Part shown: positions 1 through 7,907 of the stretch, in pieces
Position numbering within the stretch: the first letter of the stretch is position 1
Layout of the letters: each line of letters starts with the position of its first letter
Assembly: GCA_964036045.1 (NCBI GenBank)
Contig: OZ038383.1
Location: 60,579,725 to 60,643,724, forward strand
Direction: 5' to 3'
DNA length: 64,000 bases
Source: Eutreptiella sp. 'Long Island Sound 2002'
Lineage: Eukaryota > Euglenozoa > Euglenophyceae > Eutreptiales > Eutreptiaceae
Translations under genes and position numbers: made by a program
The notes under the pieces: generated by a model
What the model was told of the DNA's origin: nothing
The model's database searches: none
What the model saw: only the letters and a program-made list of their open reading frames with translations

Positions 1-239
1 ATCCGAGATTCACAGTACCGTGAATTTCACCCAATTTTGCTGTGTTTTGCTCGTAACTTGGTGCTATCGTGTGCTTTTGTCGTGCTACCTTCGCCCAAAG
101 TAAGATGCAACAAATAGGTGCAGTTTAGAGGTTTAAAGTCCCCGCATGGTTTAACAGATTTGGTGAGATTCACGTGAATGTGAGATTCACGCACCTAAAT
201 TCACGCAGAAATTCACGCTATGTTCACAGATTCATAGTA

Positions 240-294
240 TGTGAAATTCGTACGAAATTCGTACGAATTTCGTACGAATTTCGTACGAATTTAC
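240..294. repeat. A-family palindrome cluster 1
   Basis: Four overlapping TTCGTACGAA palindromes. The cluster ends about 30 bp before the acceptor CCCACAG (AG at 323-324) and 49 bp before the dioxygenase ATG, so it would lie in a 5'UTR intron or promoter. Confidence 0.85.
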
Positions 295-342
295 CCTCAT
301 TTCCACCGTTTCGCTTTCCCACAGCTCTCAAACTCTTTGACA

Positions 343-2263
343 ATGTCGCAGCAGACTATGTCGCAGCTCGCCAGCCTGGCCTCGCGCCCCGACCCCGCAG
401 CCGACACCCTCGCCCACTACCAAGCCCTCCCCGTTGCCCACCATCAATTGGAGGAGGCAACGTACGAGTCGGAGGCACTGGGGGTGGATGCCATCGTGGG
501 CTGGGCAGCCTCCCTCGACCCCTCCCCCGATGTCATCCACATCGACATGCGCAGCCCCACCCGCAACAGCTACCTCGGGGGGAGGGGATGGGCCACAACC
601 CTGTGGAGGGAACTGCGCCACCAACTCCCCACCCTCAAATTTCTCCATCTGACCCCTCTCCCCTCCAGTGTTGACCAGCTCCTCAACTCGATGAGGAATA
701 ACCCTGTGGGGAAGCCTAAGGACGCCCACGTCCAGGTGTACCCCACCACTAACCTCGTCCACACCCCCCCCCACTGCGATATGGTGTGCCTGCAGGATCT
801 TGCTGCAGGTGCACCAGCAGGCCACTCTTTTTTCCCCTTTTCTTGGCATCTTGCCAACCCCCGGTGGTGGGATGATTTGGGCGTCGCCCCTTTCCATCCC
901 ACCATCCCCCCCCCAGGTGCACGTCCCCGACGTCACCCACCCCACCTTCTACAGCACAACTTCTTTGCAATGGTACCGTGGTGCCTCATGCGCCCCCCCC
1001 TTCATTTCGAGTGAACCCCCCCTCCGCACCGAACCCCTTCCCGACCCCCCTCATGGGGTGACGGGCAGCCCTGACCCCGCCCCCGACAGGGTTGGCCCCT
1101 CTTAGCCGCCCCTCAACTTTGTTGATGGGAACGGCTACATTGTGCTTCGGGGGCTTGTGGAGGAACGGGATTGTGAGGTGGGGTGGAACAAGGTGATGAA
1201 GGCGTGGGGCAGCGGCGACGAAAAAGTCGTCGCAAAAAATTTTGAGCCCCTTTTCAACGCCGCGCGGAGTGAGGAGCAGGCCAAGGATCCCGAGCTCCCC
1301 CGCCGGTGGCAAAGCAAGAGCACCTTGGGGTCGGGGGTGGGGGGGCCTCTCTTCAAGAAGTTCCACCCCCACCTCACCGAAAGTGTCCCTGGGGTTGAGG
1401 ACCTCCACCCAATGACGCCGGGCAGCGTCATTGTGGCCAGTGTGGGGAGTGGGCCGCAGCTCCCCCACACCGACGTGACCACCCACCCCGAAGTCCTCCC
1501 CCCCAGCGACAAGGCGGTGGGGGACTGCCACCTGAGTAGCTTCCTCTGCTTGTCAGAGGACTACCAGGTGGCGGTGCAGGCGGGGACGGCCCTGGGGGAG
1601 GCGGCGGAGGCGCGCTGGGACACCGTTCAGCTGCATCGGGGGGACATGCTGCTGATGGTGGCCACCAGCCGCCATCATGGATTGCCTGCCCACCCCGACT
1701 CCAAGGATGGGCTGCAGGGGGCTCTTTTTAACTTGTGGACCCCCGACCCCCGACACAAACACCACCAGGCCAACACCACACACTTGGACGCCATCCCCCC
1801 CAAGGAGGCCCTGGACGTTGCTGGGGATTTGTCCAGCTGGGACCTCCCCAGCGTGGACCAGGTGTTGTGGGTGGGGAAGGGGGCGGTTGCGAGGGTGGGG
1901 TTGTGGGAGGGGGAGGCTGCCCAGGCCCTGTTCGCCGACCCCCCGCAGACGCTCCCGGCAGGCCCCCCCACCTGCCCCTTCCACCCCACCTTCATCTCCC
2001 GGTCGGCCCCGGCCGCCGACCTCGCCGTCATCGAGGTCGGCCCCCAGTGCATGCTGTTCTTCCTGGGCAGCGTGCACCAGCTGGAGGTCGTGAAGGGGGG
2101 CGATGTCGACGCGGAGTCGGAGATCCACTTCGCCTTGTCCGGCATTGCCCCCCCGGGTCGGCCGACCACGCTGTGGCACCTGGTGAACACGGTCCCAGCG
2201 TGGCGGTCGCCCAAGTGCGCGAGGACCGGGGCATGGAGCATCACCTGCCCATGCGACTGCAAG
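343..2263 (+). pseudogene. 2OG-Fe(II) dioxygenase-like protein of element A (frameshifted)
   Basis: The start at 343 follows an acceptor AG at 323-324 and matches the layout of the B gene (CTCTCAAA directly after the AG in both). The N-terminal half is in one frame to about 905. The frame then shifts at a C run, and a TAG at 1103-1105 may instead be a 3' splice site of a short intron. The second half (about 1106-2263) looks like a jelly-roll dioxygenase: DGNGYIVLRGL at the start, a candidate metal motif HTD in QLPHTDV (about 1466), then RGDMLLMVATSRHHG (distal His) followed by LFNLWTPD. Fe(II)/2-oxoglutarate chemistry, perhaps on modified bases as in TET/JBP enzymes, is inferred from fold-like motifs only. 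The exon ends CPCDCK at donor AAG|GTGTGC in phase with the coiled-coil exon, so both may form one polypeptide. Confidence 0.55.
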
Positions 2264-2559
2264 GTGTGCCTGCTTGTGTGTTTGCTTTGTGTATTTGCAA
2301 CAATTGGACGAAATTCACGTGAAATTCGTACGAAATTCGTACGAATTTCGTACGAATTTCGTACGAATTTCACGTGAATAAATTTGTGTGAATTTTCTCG
2401 AGATGTGAAATTCGTACGAAATTCGTACGAATCTCGTACGAATTTCGTACGAATTTCTGTGAATTTCGTCCAAATTGCTCCTTTTGCTCTTCCATTGCCC
2501 CGTGTCCACTCCCCCTTTCTCAATTTTTGCCTTGCGCACCTCCCCACATCTGCATGCAG
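2264..2559 (+). other. Intron with A-family palindrome cluster 2
   Basis: Donor GTGTGC after CPCDCK and acceptor TGCATGCAG; the joined exons stay in phase (codon AAG then GTC). About 2309-2470 holds two blocks of TTCGTACGAA palindromes with CACGTG steps between. The same arrangement occurs in elements B, C and J. Confidence 0.65.
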
Positions 2560-4050
2560 GTCCCGTTCACCGCTTGGTCGCCGGATATTCGGCACCACAC
2601 CAGGCGCCAGTACAAGCCCCGGCCCCGATTGCCTGAGGAGCACGCCGAGCCCGCCGAAGGCCCCGGTGGCGCCCAGCCCGCAGGCACCGGCGGTGGACGG
2701 GCACCAAGCGAGGCCGGCAGCGTGCGCAGTGTGGGGTCGCAGCGCTCTCGGCGTTCGGGAGGCAGCGAGGCCAGCACCGCCAGGGGGCATATGGCGCGCG
2801 AGGTGGTGGTGCCCCAGCCGTCCCGCGACGAGCTGGGCGAGGCCCACACCGACCCCCCCCTGGACCGGGTCACCCTGGCCGCCAGGCAGCCGGATCCGGC
2901 CTGGACCCAGCAGGTGCCGCCCGGGCCGGATGGGCGGCAGCGGCACCTCAGTGCCGTGTGGGACATGGAGTTGGAGTCGCGGGGGGTGCAGGGCACCCTC
3001 CGCATCTCCTTCCCCTGCCCCATTGTGCTCCGGGGGGGGTCCAACCTGCCTGCGGGGCAGGAGCTGGTGGGCATGTTTGCCTACCGGCTTGTGAGTGGGC
3101 ACTGGCGGGTGCAGACGGGGGTGTCGGGGATCGGGGAGGGGGGGATGGTGACGACGGCAGGGATTTGTGGGCTGAATGTGCTCACGGGTTGGGAGCAGCG
3201 GAGGCCGGAGTGGGTGGACGTGGCATGGGTTGCCATGCGCGTCCATGTGGGGAGGCAGCGGAAGGGGGTGGTGGCTGACGTCATTGACGTCGAGGAGGAC
3301 GAACCCCCCCCCACGCGCAAGCGGAAAGGGCGCCCCGAAGGGGACACGGGCCCCACCCCCCCCCCCAAAGCCCCGCGTACGGCCACCCCGGGGGAGCGGG
3401 CAGGGCGGGCGGAGCAGGCGGAGCCGTCGGGGGGGCGGGGGCAGAGGGGGGTGGTGCAGGAGTGGGTGGACCAGCAGCGGGCGGGGGCGTGGGAGGCACG
3501 CGCCATCAGCGCGGAGGCCGCCAACCGCGACCTCGAGGCCCGTCTGCGGAACTGCGAGTCGCGGTTGGCGGACGTCACCAGGGAGCGTGACCGGCTGGCC
3601 ACCAAGGTGAAGACCCTGGAGCGTGACGTGGCGACGTTGCGCAAGGCAAAGCCAGCGGCACAGCCAGCAGAGGCAGTGGAGAGGGCTGAGGGTGCCGAGG
3701 CCCCCGCCCCCCCGGGTGACAGGGGAGGGGCCAGTGCTGCCGGTGTCCGGTACCTCCTGGCCGGCGCACAGGCCTGGCATGCCCAGGCCGAGGCATGCGC
3801 CGGCCAGATGTCCGCAGTGTCCACCGGCCTGCGGATGGCCATGATGGCCAGTGGCCAGCAGGTCAATGTGGACAGCGTGGCCCCGGACGCCCCCAAGGTG
3901 ACTGCCGCAATGGAGGAAGTGCGCCGGCAGTACCCCCCCCACCGCCTCACGTCGGCGGCCATGGACCCCTCCTTTGTGGAGGCGGTGGCGAAGCAGAGCT
4001 CCCAGGGCTCCGCTAGCCGGAGCTCTGCTCCCGTGGGGGGGGGTGCGTAG
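2560..4050 (+). CDS. Basic/coiled-coil transposon protein of element A
   Basis: This open frame follows the acceptor at 2558-2559. An Arg/Pro/Gly-rich N-terminus leads into a compact domain (about 2930-3250) containing RISFPCPIVLRGG, GMFAYRLVSGHWRV and WVDVAWVAMRVHVG. The analogous exons of B, C and J also carry a beta-rich block here. Next come a basic Pro-rich linker (KRKGRPEG) and a coiled coil (about 3480-3650, heptads such as RDLEARLRNCESRLADVTRERDR cut short here). The C-terminal region RYLLAGAQAWHAQAEACAG resembles the protein encoded at 63375-64000. No catalytic motif is seen; a DNA-binding or oligomerising accessory role is inferred. Unlike B and J, no second jelly-roll domain follows. 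Confidence 0.65.
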   Translation, partial: VPFTAWSPDIRHHTRRQYKPRPRLPEEHAEPAEGPGGAQPAGTGGGRAPSEAGSVRSVGSQRSRRSGGSEASTARGHMAREVVVPQPSRDELGEAHTDPPLDRVTLAARQPDPAWTQQVPPGPDGRQRHLSAVWDMELESRGVQGTLRISFPCPIVLRGGSNLPAGQELVGMFAYRLVSGHWRVQTGVSGIGEGGMVTTAGICGLNVLTGWEQRRPEWVDVAWVAMRVHVGRQRKGVVADVIDVEEDEPPPTRKRKGRPEGDTGPTPPPKAPRTATPGERAGRAEQAEPSGGRGQRGVVQEWVDQQRAGAWEARAISAEAANRDLEARLRNCESRLADVTRERDRLATKVKTLERDVATLRKAKPAAQPAEAVERAEGAEAPAPPGDRGGASAAGVRYLLAGAQAWHAQAEACAGQMSAVSTGLRMAMMASGQQVNVDSVAPDAPKVTAAMEEVRRQYPPHRLTSAAMDPSFVEAVAKQSSQGSASRSSAPVGGGA

Positions 4051-4423
4051 GTACCTTCCGGAGCACCTGTCCTTTCTAACCACGACGAATGTTATCCTGC
4101 CCCCCCCCCCCCCAAGCATGGGCAGTTTGACCGATATGTGGGGTACTCCCCCCCCACTGTGCGAAATTTTCTGCAGCACTGTTTGTACATTACCCCCTAG
4201 CTGACCTGATGTGCCCCCTGACCTGTTAACCTGTTAACCTGTTAATTTGCGATTCCTTTCTGCGGAACTGTTTGTATATTACACTGCTGGCTGAGTGACA
4301 GCCGGAATGAGAGCATGAGACAATGACAATGACAATGACAGCATGAGCACCATCCTGAGCTTGCTTTGTGAGGGTCAACGAGGGCACAAGGATGAGGGTT
4401 TGGCAGAAATTCTGTGACAGTCA
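4051..4423. other. Spacer with short direct repeats, element A
   Basis: No gene is seen. It holds a C run, two copies of a TTTCTGC..ACTGTTTGTA.ATTAC motif (about 4168 and 4257), three CTGTTAAC-type repeats (4221-4250) and a short ACAATG tandem (4319-4340). It is probably the 3'UTR of the coiled-coil gene plus the start of the next module. Confidence 0.5.
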
Positions 4424-4600
4424 TGTGAAATTCGCACGAAATTCGTACGAAATTCGTACGAAATTCGTACGAATTTCGTACGAATTTCACATTTTCAGAA
4501 TATTCACACATTTCTATTCATGTGAAATTCGTACGAAATTCGTACGAAATTCGTACGAATTTCGTACGAATTTCGTGCGAATCTATGTGAATTTCTTTTA
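4424..4600. repeat. A-family palindrome cluster 3
   Basis: Two blocks of TTCGTACGAA palindromes upstream of the transposase. An acceptor CAACAG at 4678-4683 and the ATG at 4701 follow, so the cluster probably lies in a 5'UTR intron. Confidence 0.85.
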
Positions 4601-4700
4601 ATTGCATGCGAATCACAGTAGAGATAGTGGTCTGCGGCAGGGGATGGTAGAAACTTTGCGATGACTGCCTGCCCATTCAACAGGTCCTGTTTCTCACATC

Positions 4701-6464
4701 ATGCCACGGCCCAAGGAGCCATTCCATCTGGTAGCGGATCGTACACGACGGCGGCGCCTACAAGAGCTCCAGGAGGTTGTTACCAAGGAGCTTGCAGCAC
4801 CCTACACCGTCAAGTACCTGCCCGACACGGGGCAAATAGTGCTTACCCCCGAAACAAGAATTGTAGCCACCGTCCAGCCCGAGCCCACCCAGGAGGAGAG
4901 GTTGATTATGGCCGTGTGGAGGATCCGGTCATTGCACCTCTCTAGGACAGAGTCCCGGTACCTAGTGGGGAGCATGACGTACGGTGTGGTATGGGACCAG
5001 GTGTACGGCATGCTCCGGCAGCTAGCGTTGCCGGAGTCCCGGGCGTTCACTGCCTATACGGGTGACGACACGGCCATCAATGGTGCGGCCTGCTACCTAC
5101 CTGACCGCATCGCCCACCTATTCAAGTGTCGACCACCACCACCCTCGGCCATCATGCAGCCCGGGGACCGACGGCTGCATTGGTTGCCTATTGCGGTGGA
5201 CGGTACATCGAGGCATGAGGCCTCGTACGTCCATTGCACGCTTGGTGGCACCGCCAGCCCCAACCAACTATCTAGTTGGTGGCTACTAGGGGGCAGTGAA
5301 AAGTGGGAGACCCTCTACGCGGCCTCCCAGGAAATTGATTTTGATGATGAGTTGCGCAAGGCCGCAACCGTAAGGTTTAAGGATACGGCAGGGAACGATA
5401 GGCAGTCCCTTTTTTTTCTGTGTGCAGATGGTAAGGCACAGGTGCTCATGGCGAGCTGCCAAAACTGGAAGGCAGAATCCCCTGGTGCCACTGTGTGTTG
5501 GGTCTGCATGCGTAACCGTGCTCTGTGCCTTGCTACCTTTGGCACAGCAAGTGCGATAGACGGCAACTGGGAACCAGCCGTTGCGATAAGTGCTATATAT
5601 AGGACCATTATGAGTGATAGGCGAGTGCCTGATTATGGCCTCCATGGGGTCCTTCGTGTCCTGTTGTGTGCAGTCAACGGGACACGGGACCTAGTTGTAC
5701 AATTGACAGGGAAGGCACCGGCCACTGTGGCACGCACCATGCTGCAACCGGTTTTAGATGAGGCACGGCTTGCTGCACGAACTTGCACCCGTGCCTCATT
5801 AAATAATGACAAGGCAAACAGCAAGGGGAAGGTGAGGATGGAGTGTGCTGCTGCCATCCATTTCATGCGCAATAAGGGTTGGGAGAAGATAATAGATGCT
5901 TGCCTAGAGCAGCCTAGTGTCAGGCAGCATCAAGTAGGGGGAAAAAGTTGGGAGTCGGTGTGCAAAACGTGGTGGGAGAATTTTGCAAGCATGAGTGTAT
6001 ACGCGTGGCGTTCCGCATGGTTCTCCGGGGCCGACTTGGGGCGGCTCCGGAACCATAGCATAGCCATGGGCGCTGCCCACAATGAGCTCCAGTGGGGCAA
6101 ACTTCTGTGGACGCATCTTTGGATCGACCACATGTATTATTTTGCAAAGAAGTGGAGAATCTTGTCAAAGTTCTCCTGCTTTGCCATGGAGGGAAGTCAC
6201 CGGAGGCTGAAGCGCATGTTGCGCAACAGCGGGGGCCTAAGCCTCCTCCGGGGAAGACTAGGGGTGCAAGTGGTTGTGGACAACCACACCATTGACGATA
6301 GCCTTTGGTTGCATGGGTGGGATGCGACCAAAAGGGCTCAACATGGGCAAGGGCCCATAAGTGTACGAACGTATGCAAGCCGCACAAGAAGACGGCTTCT
6401 AACCGACATGCAGCACCTTCAGACTCTACAGCGGCGGTTCCGGTGCCGCAAGAGACGGACATGA
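4701..6464 (+). CDS. DDE-type transposase with CWxC insertion, element A (intact)
   Basis: An uninterrupted 587-codon frame, the best reference copy of this family in the window. Candidate catalytic residues are D167 in IAVDGTSRH, D243 in CADGKAQV and E497 in AMEGSHRRLK, with a CWVC knuckle at 266-269, PDYGLHGV near residue 312 and HLWIDHMYYFAKKW shortly before the Glu. The N-terminus is basic (RTRRRRLQEL) and helical. Homologues here are C (17927-23248) and I (60345-62082), and more remotely B, E1, E2 and J, where D1 reads DAT rather than DGT. The D2-to-E spacing is long, as in transposases with helical insertions. Cut-and-paste activity and a nuclear site are inferred. The start follows a splice acceptor by 17 bp, as in B, I and E2. 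I cannot assign it to a named superfamily. Confidence 0.75.
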   Translation: MPRPKEPFHLVADRTRRRRLQELQEVVTKELAAPYTVKYLPDTGQIVLTPETRIVATVQPEPTQEERLIMAVWRIRSLHLSRTESRYLVGSMTYGVVWDQVYGMLRQLALPESRAFTAYTGDDTAINGAACYLPDRIAHLFKCRPPPPSAIMQPGDRRLHWLPIAVDGTSRHEASYVHCTLGGTASPNQLSSWWLLGGSEKWETLYAASQEIDFDDELRKAATVRFKDTAGNDRQSLFFLCADGKAQVLMASCQNWKAESPGATVCWVCMRNRALCLATFGTASAIDGNWEPAVAISAIYRTIMSDRRVPDYGLHGVLRVLLCAVNGTRDLVVQLTGKAPATVARTMLQPVLDEARLAARTCTRASLNNDKANSKGKVRMECAAAIHFMRNKGWEKIIDACLEQPSVRQHQVGGKSWESVCKTWWENFASMSVYAWRSAWFSGADLGRLRNHSIAMGAAHNELQWGKLLWTHLWIDHMYYFAKKWRILSKFSCFAMEGSHRRLKRMLRNSGGLSLLRGRLGVQVVVDNHTIDDSLWLHGWDATKRAQHGQGPISVRTYASRTRRRLLTDMQHLQTLQRRFRCRKRRT

Positions 6465-6574
6465 GATGATCTTACGAACCCAGACCATTGTTGCCTGTGA
6501 CCGGGGTGCATGCTGGGGGGCTTACTAGGGGTGTGAGGACAAATCTGGGGGTGCACACGGGTAACATTTGTGTA

Positions 6575-6672
6575 AATTCACGTGAATTCACGTGAATTCA
6601 CGTGAAATTCGTACGAAATTCGTACGAAATTCGTACGAATTTCACGTGAATTCACGTGAATTCACGCCTGTG
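6575..6672. repeat. A-family palindrome cluster 4 (3' terminal)
   Basis: CACGTGAATT repeats flank three TTCGTACGAA palindromes, about 110 bp after the transposase stop. This terminal cluster is not followed by a gene of element A. Confidence 0.8.
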
Positions 6673-6925
6673 AATCGGCTACAGGCTTGCCGGGTTCCGG
6701 CACCTCTCGTTTTGGGCACGGTGCGGTCATGATGCATGCTTTTGGGGCGGGCTTTTCATTGGATGATGCGTATCAAAGCTAGGGGAGGAATTTTGGCCCC
6801 TCAAAGCCCTTGAAATGAACCAAGAATATGGCATTTTCCCCCAAAAACCTCAATTTTTGGGTAAATTCACGTGAAATTCACGCAATTATTCAAACGGCCA
6901 CTTAACGGCCGTTCACGAAGGGTAC
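6673..6925 (+). repeat. Right terminal region of element A
   Basis: No gene. The last 56 bp (6870-6925) match, inverted, the left end of the short element at 31590: GTGAAATTCACGCAATTATT and AAACGGCCACTTAAC, then GTTCACGAAGGGTAC. This fixes the right boundary and shows the short element belongs to the same family. Confidence 0.8.
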
Positions 6926-7524
6926 ATAGGTCCCCCCCCTCCGCCAACCCCTGGAGGCCGCCCTCTTCGGCAAGTGGGACCAGCCGGGCAATCCCTACTT
7001 GGTCTGGCGAATTGACGCCACCCGCGTCAACTTCGCCCTGACCAGGGGGGTTCTTAGCAGGTTCTGCTGTGCCGTGATAGGGCGGTACCCCACGACGCTC
7101 GCGGTCGAGTTGCAGCTGTCGCAAGTCACCCTTGCGGGCCTCAACAAGACCTTGAAGCTGTGCACTGCTGCAGCGTCAAAAGAGTTCGTCAACGCTCTCG
7201 CGCTGCAGGAGATGCGGCCTCAGGGTCTTGACCCCGAGGAGCAGTGGCTGTGGGTGGATCCAGTCAAAAAAAGGGGCTGGAAGCACCCCACGGCCACTGA
7301 CACCGTCGTGGGGTACCAGACGGTGAAGGTGCAGGCGTGGGATGCAGTAGCTCCCACGGAGTTCCCCACCAACCGTCGCCTGCGCACCCACATCCCTGAC
7401 ATCACCCACCCCACCCTCTACACCACCAACGCCCCCTTCACCATGCTTGGCTTGGGTTGCCCCCACCCCTCCTTCCACAACTCCTACCCCGTCGCCTCCC
7501 ACGACATCCCCAACCCCTCCATTG
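6926..7524 (+). pseudogene. Element C dioxygenase gene, part 1 (between elements A and B)
   Basis: This segment encodes a continuous frame with KWDQPGNPYLVWRID, GRYPTTLAVEL and RTHIPDITHPTLYTTNAPF. The last motif matches HVPDVTHPTFYSTT at about 915-960 in the element A dioxygenase, which identifies the piece. Its 5' part lies beyond element A, outside the window. The frame is cut at 7524 by the left inverted repeat of element B and resumes at 14559. No metal-binding residues fall in this piece. Confidence 0.55.
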
Positions 7525-7698
7525 GGATGCAGCGTTCTAGGGCGTGGTGCGGAACCCCCCCAATTTTGGGTGTTGTTAATATGGTTGGAACCCGGAATTT
7601 CACATGTTACATGGGTGCACTATGATGCAACAATGTGCCTTCCATGTTTCATTTGCTCGATATTGCCCGTTTTGCACTTTTTGCGATTTGATGTTTGT

Positions 7699-7852
7699 GT
7701 GCTCTAACTAGTTAGAACGGGGTTAGAACGGGGTTAGAGCACTAGTTATCGCGTGGGTTATCGCGCGATAACCTAGTTATCGCGGGGGTTATCGCGGGGG
7801 TTATCGCGCGATAACTAGTTATCGCGCGAGTTATCGCGTAGGTTATCGCGCT
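7699..7852. repeat. B-family palindrome cluster 1
   Basis: Alternating CTAGTTAGAAC and GTTATCGCG units that pair as GTTATCGCGCGATAAC. It ends about 28 bp before the acceptor CGCTTTAG (AG at 7880-7881) and 55 bp before the dioxygenase ATG at 7908. Confidence 0.9.
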
Positions 7853-7907
7853 TCATTTTATGTTTCCCCTTTTCGCTTTAGCTCTCAAAGCTTTCATATT
7901 CTTCGTA

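Larger units (their letters stand above)
1..6925 (+). mobile_element. Composite DNA transposon, element A (TTCGTACGAA family)
   Basis: The right terminus at 6925 ends in GTTCACGAAGGGTAC. Bases 1-100 are an inverted, diverged copy of about 32200-32297, next to the end of the related short element at 31590-32322, so the true left terminus is predicted about 26 bp before the window. Inside, in order, are a dioxygenase-like gene, an intron with palindromes, a coiled-coil exon, a second cluster, a DDE transposase and a terminal cluster. It sits in the dioxygenase gene of element C, which resumes at 6926. The target duplication cannot be tested because the left flank is missing. Confidence 0.8.

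Noticed and set aside
2309-2600. Open frames reading KFVRNSYEFRTNFVRISYEF through the TTCGTACGAA clusters in several frames
   Set aside because: They are translations of a palindromic DNA repeat; the same peptide appears on both strands and at unrelated loci.
1675-4179. An 834-codon minus-strand frame across element A
   Set aside because: It spans the palindromes and opposes the conserved plus-strand dioxygenase and coiled-coil frames; composition is Pro/His/Arg low complexity from GC-rich antisense.
6926-7524. Free-standing host gene between elements A and B
   Set aside because: Shares the PD(I/V)THPT.YST/TT motif with the element A dioxygenase and continues at 14559 in element C, so it is transposon sequence.
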